From assembly GCA_035578905.1 (NCBI GenBank), contig JAQJVL010000579.1:310001-374000 (forward strand): DNA of 64,000 nt. Direction: 5' to 3'. Of the stretch, positions 62,951 to 64,000 are shown one piece after another. The translations under genes and the position numbers were made by a program. The notes under the pieces are model-generated. The model worked only from the letters and a program-made list of their open reading frames with translations, did no database searches and had not been told where the DNA came from. The stretch comes from Stictocephala bisonia. Its lineage: Eukaryota > Arthropoda > Insecta > Hemiptera > Membracidae. Positions within the stretch are counted from its first letter, which is position 1. Each line of letters opens with the position of its first letter.

Positions 62951-64000
62951 ATTTTTATGATCGAATTTTCATAAAACAAAAACAACTGGACGTTAAATTA
63001 AATTATAATTTGTGAAATTTTTCTATCAAAATTTTGTATTTAACTACATTAGTAGCCCAATCACATATGAATGATTATAAAAAGAGTATGAATTAACTGT
63101 AAATTTGTTTTTAGTTCCTTTGAAAGATTATAAAAATTGAGTATGCCTTTGGCCTAAAATTTATGTTATTAAAAACCAATATTTATTCCAAATCATCAAG
63201 CAAACTAATATTGATTTAAGTTACGTATCATACATTCATAGATTCTGTAAATATACGGTTTATAACCCCGTCTAAATCTTGTAGAGGCCGAACTTGTTCA
63301 ATTGGTTTCATTAATTTTCTTCAGAAAACAGCGTTTCCTGCGAGTACAGCATCTTTATTCAATTGAGAGATTTCCTTCTTGCCTCTGCATAATTCTCTAG
63401 TGATCTTGATTTTACTCGTAGTTCAATAAGTTTGAATGGTACTACATTTGGTGAATATACGCCTTTCAACCAATCTAAAAATAACACCTTTTACCAATCC
63501 ACGTCAGAAATTCCTCTTTTAGAAGTGATAAAAACGATCGTAATACGAGTTTGTAAATAGGAGTTTCTACTTTACGTATAATAATAACTTTACAATTATA
63601 TTAAATCATTTCAATATTTTAAAAAAGTTAAAACTCATTTCATGAAACAAGGAACTGTTTGATGCCACTATATTCCTAAATAATGTAACTACCATAGGTA
63701 TAAACAATAAATCTAATACATTATTAAAGGCTAGAGTGACAGCATTATATCGAGGTTCAAGTTCCTAACTACGCTTAGTCTGGTACCACATTTATTGAAT
63801 AACATCATGTATAGGCCTGTGAGCCAATCTAAATTTTTATAACATTTGCATATATTTGTTTATTTATCTTTTTTTGTTTTTTATTCTTTGCAATACAGAG
63901 CGAATTTATTTAGTAAAATATGTTGCTGTTTTCGTATCTTACTTTTTTTACTGTTACAGTGATACCGAACATTTCTTTATAACTACATGTAAGATATACT
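62951..64000. other. AT-rich sequence, nothing recognised
   Basis: No open frame over 60 codons, RNA gene or repeat recognised up to the window end. Confidence 0.5.

Overview
This window looks like AT-rich nuclear DNA of an animal, most likely an arthropod and probably an insect. The evidence is indirect: very low gene density, long simple-sequence tracts, tRNA-derived SINE-like repeats, decayed non-LTR retrotransposon (LINE) fragments, an IS630/Tc1/mariner-group transposon, mariner-like miniature elements and a 15.5 kb satellite array. There is no bacterial operon structure, and I see no host protein-coding gene I can defend. Species cannot be read from the sequence.

Layout. 1-1,810: a 36-bp minisatellite runs into a 1.4 kb (GA)n tract. 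2-9.5 kb: AT-rich DNA with a (TA)n tract, two old minus-strand SINE-like copies (3.34 and 4.69 kb), a 697-bp mariner-type miniature element with TA target duplication (5,608-6,304), a degenerate tandem repeat (7.94-8.35 kb) and a palindromic module with a hammerhead-like core (9,282-9,427). 11.4-13.4 kb: a decayed minus-strand LINE reverse transcriptase abutting a plus-strand scrap of another. 17.9-19.97 kb: a block of different composition that looks like a minus-strand transcription unit (TATA box, GC-rich first exon, splice sites, poly(A) signal) or a retroelement derivative. 20.2-21.2 kb: a 162-bp tandem repeat split by a LINE/SINE-like tail. 23.7 kb: a 119-bp MITE. 26.1-27.0 kb: a LINE 3' end with three in-frame stops.

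29,079-44,612 is the dominant object: about 123 tandem copies of a 126-bp satellite monomer. Its edges are diverged and its core is nearly invariant. It has visible higher-order structure: a 17-unit (2,142 bp) tandem duplication, an ~11-unit spacing of marked units, flanking blocks repeated about 6.93 kb (55 units) apart, and a local dimeric repeat.

47,354-50,306 holds the best-preserved mobile element: a 2.95 kb DNA transposon with ~320-bp terminal inverted repeats, TA duplications and a transposase damaged by one frameshift and one nonsense codon. Its catalytic spacing is DD82E, which sets it apart from ordinary Tc1 (DD34E) and mariner (DD34D) elements. I regard it and the satellite's higher-order structure as the most interesting content.

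51.9-52.7 kb has two LINE remnants in opposite orientation, 55.15-55.53 kb a 5'-truncated RTE-like C-terminus with an unbroken frame, and 59.8-63 kb further SINE-like copies. Nothing here forms a pathway; the window reads as repeat-dominated, possibly heterochromatic, sequence.
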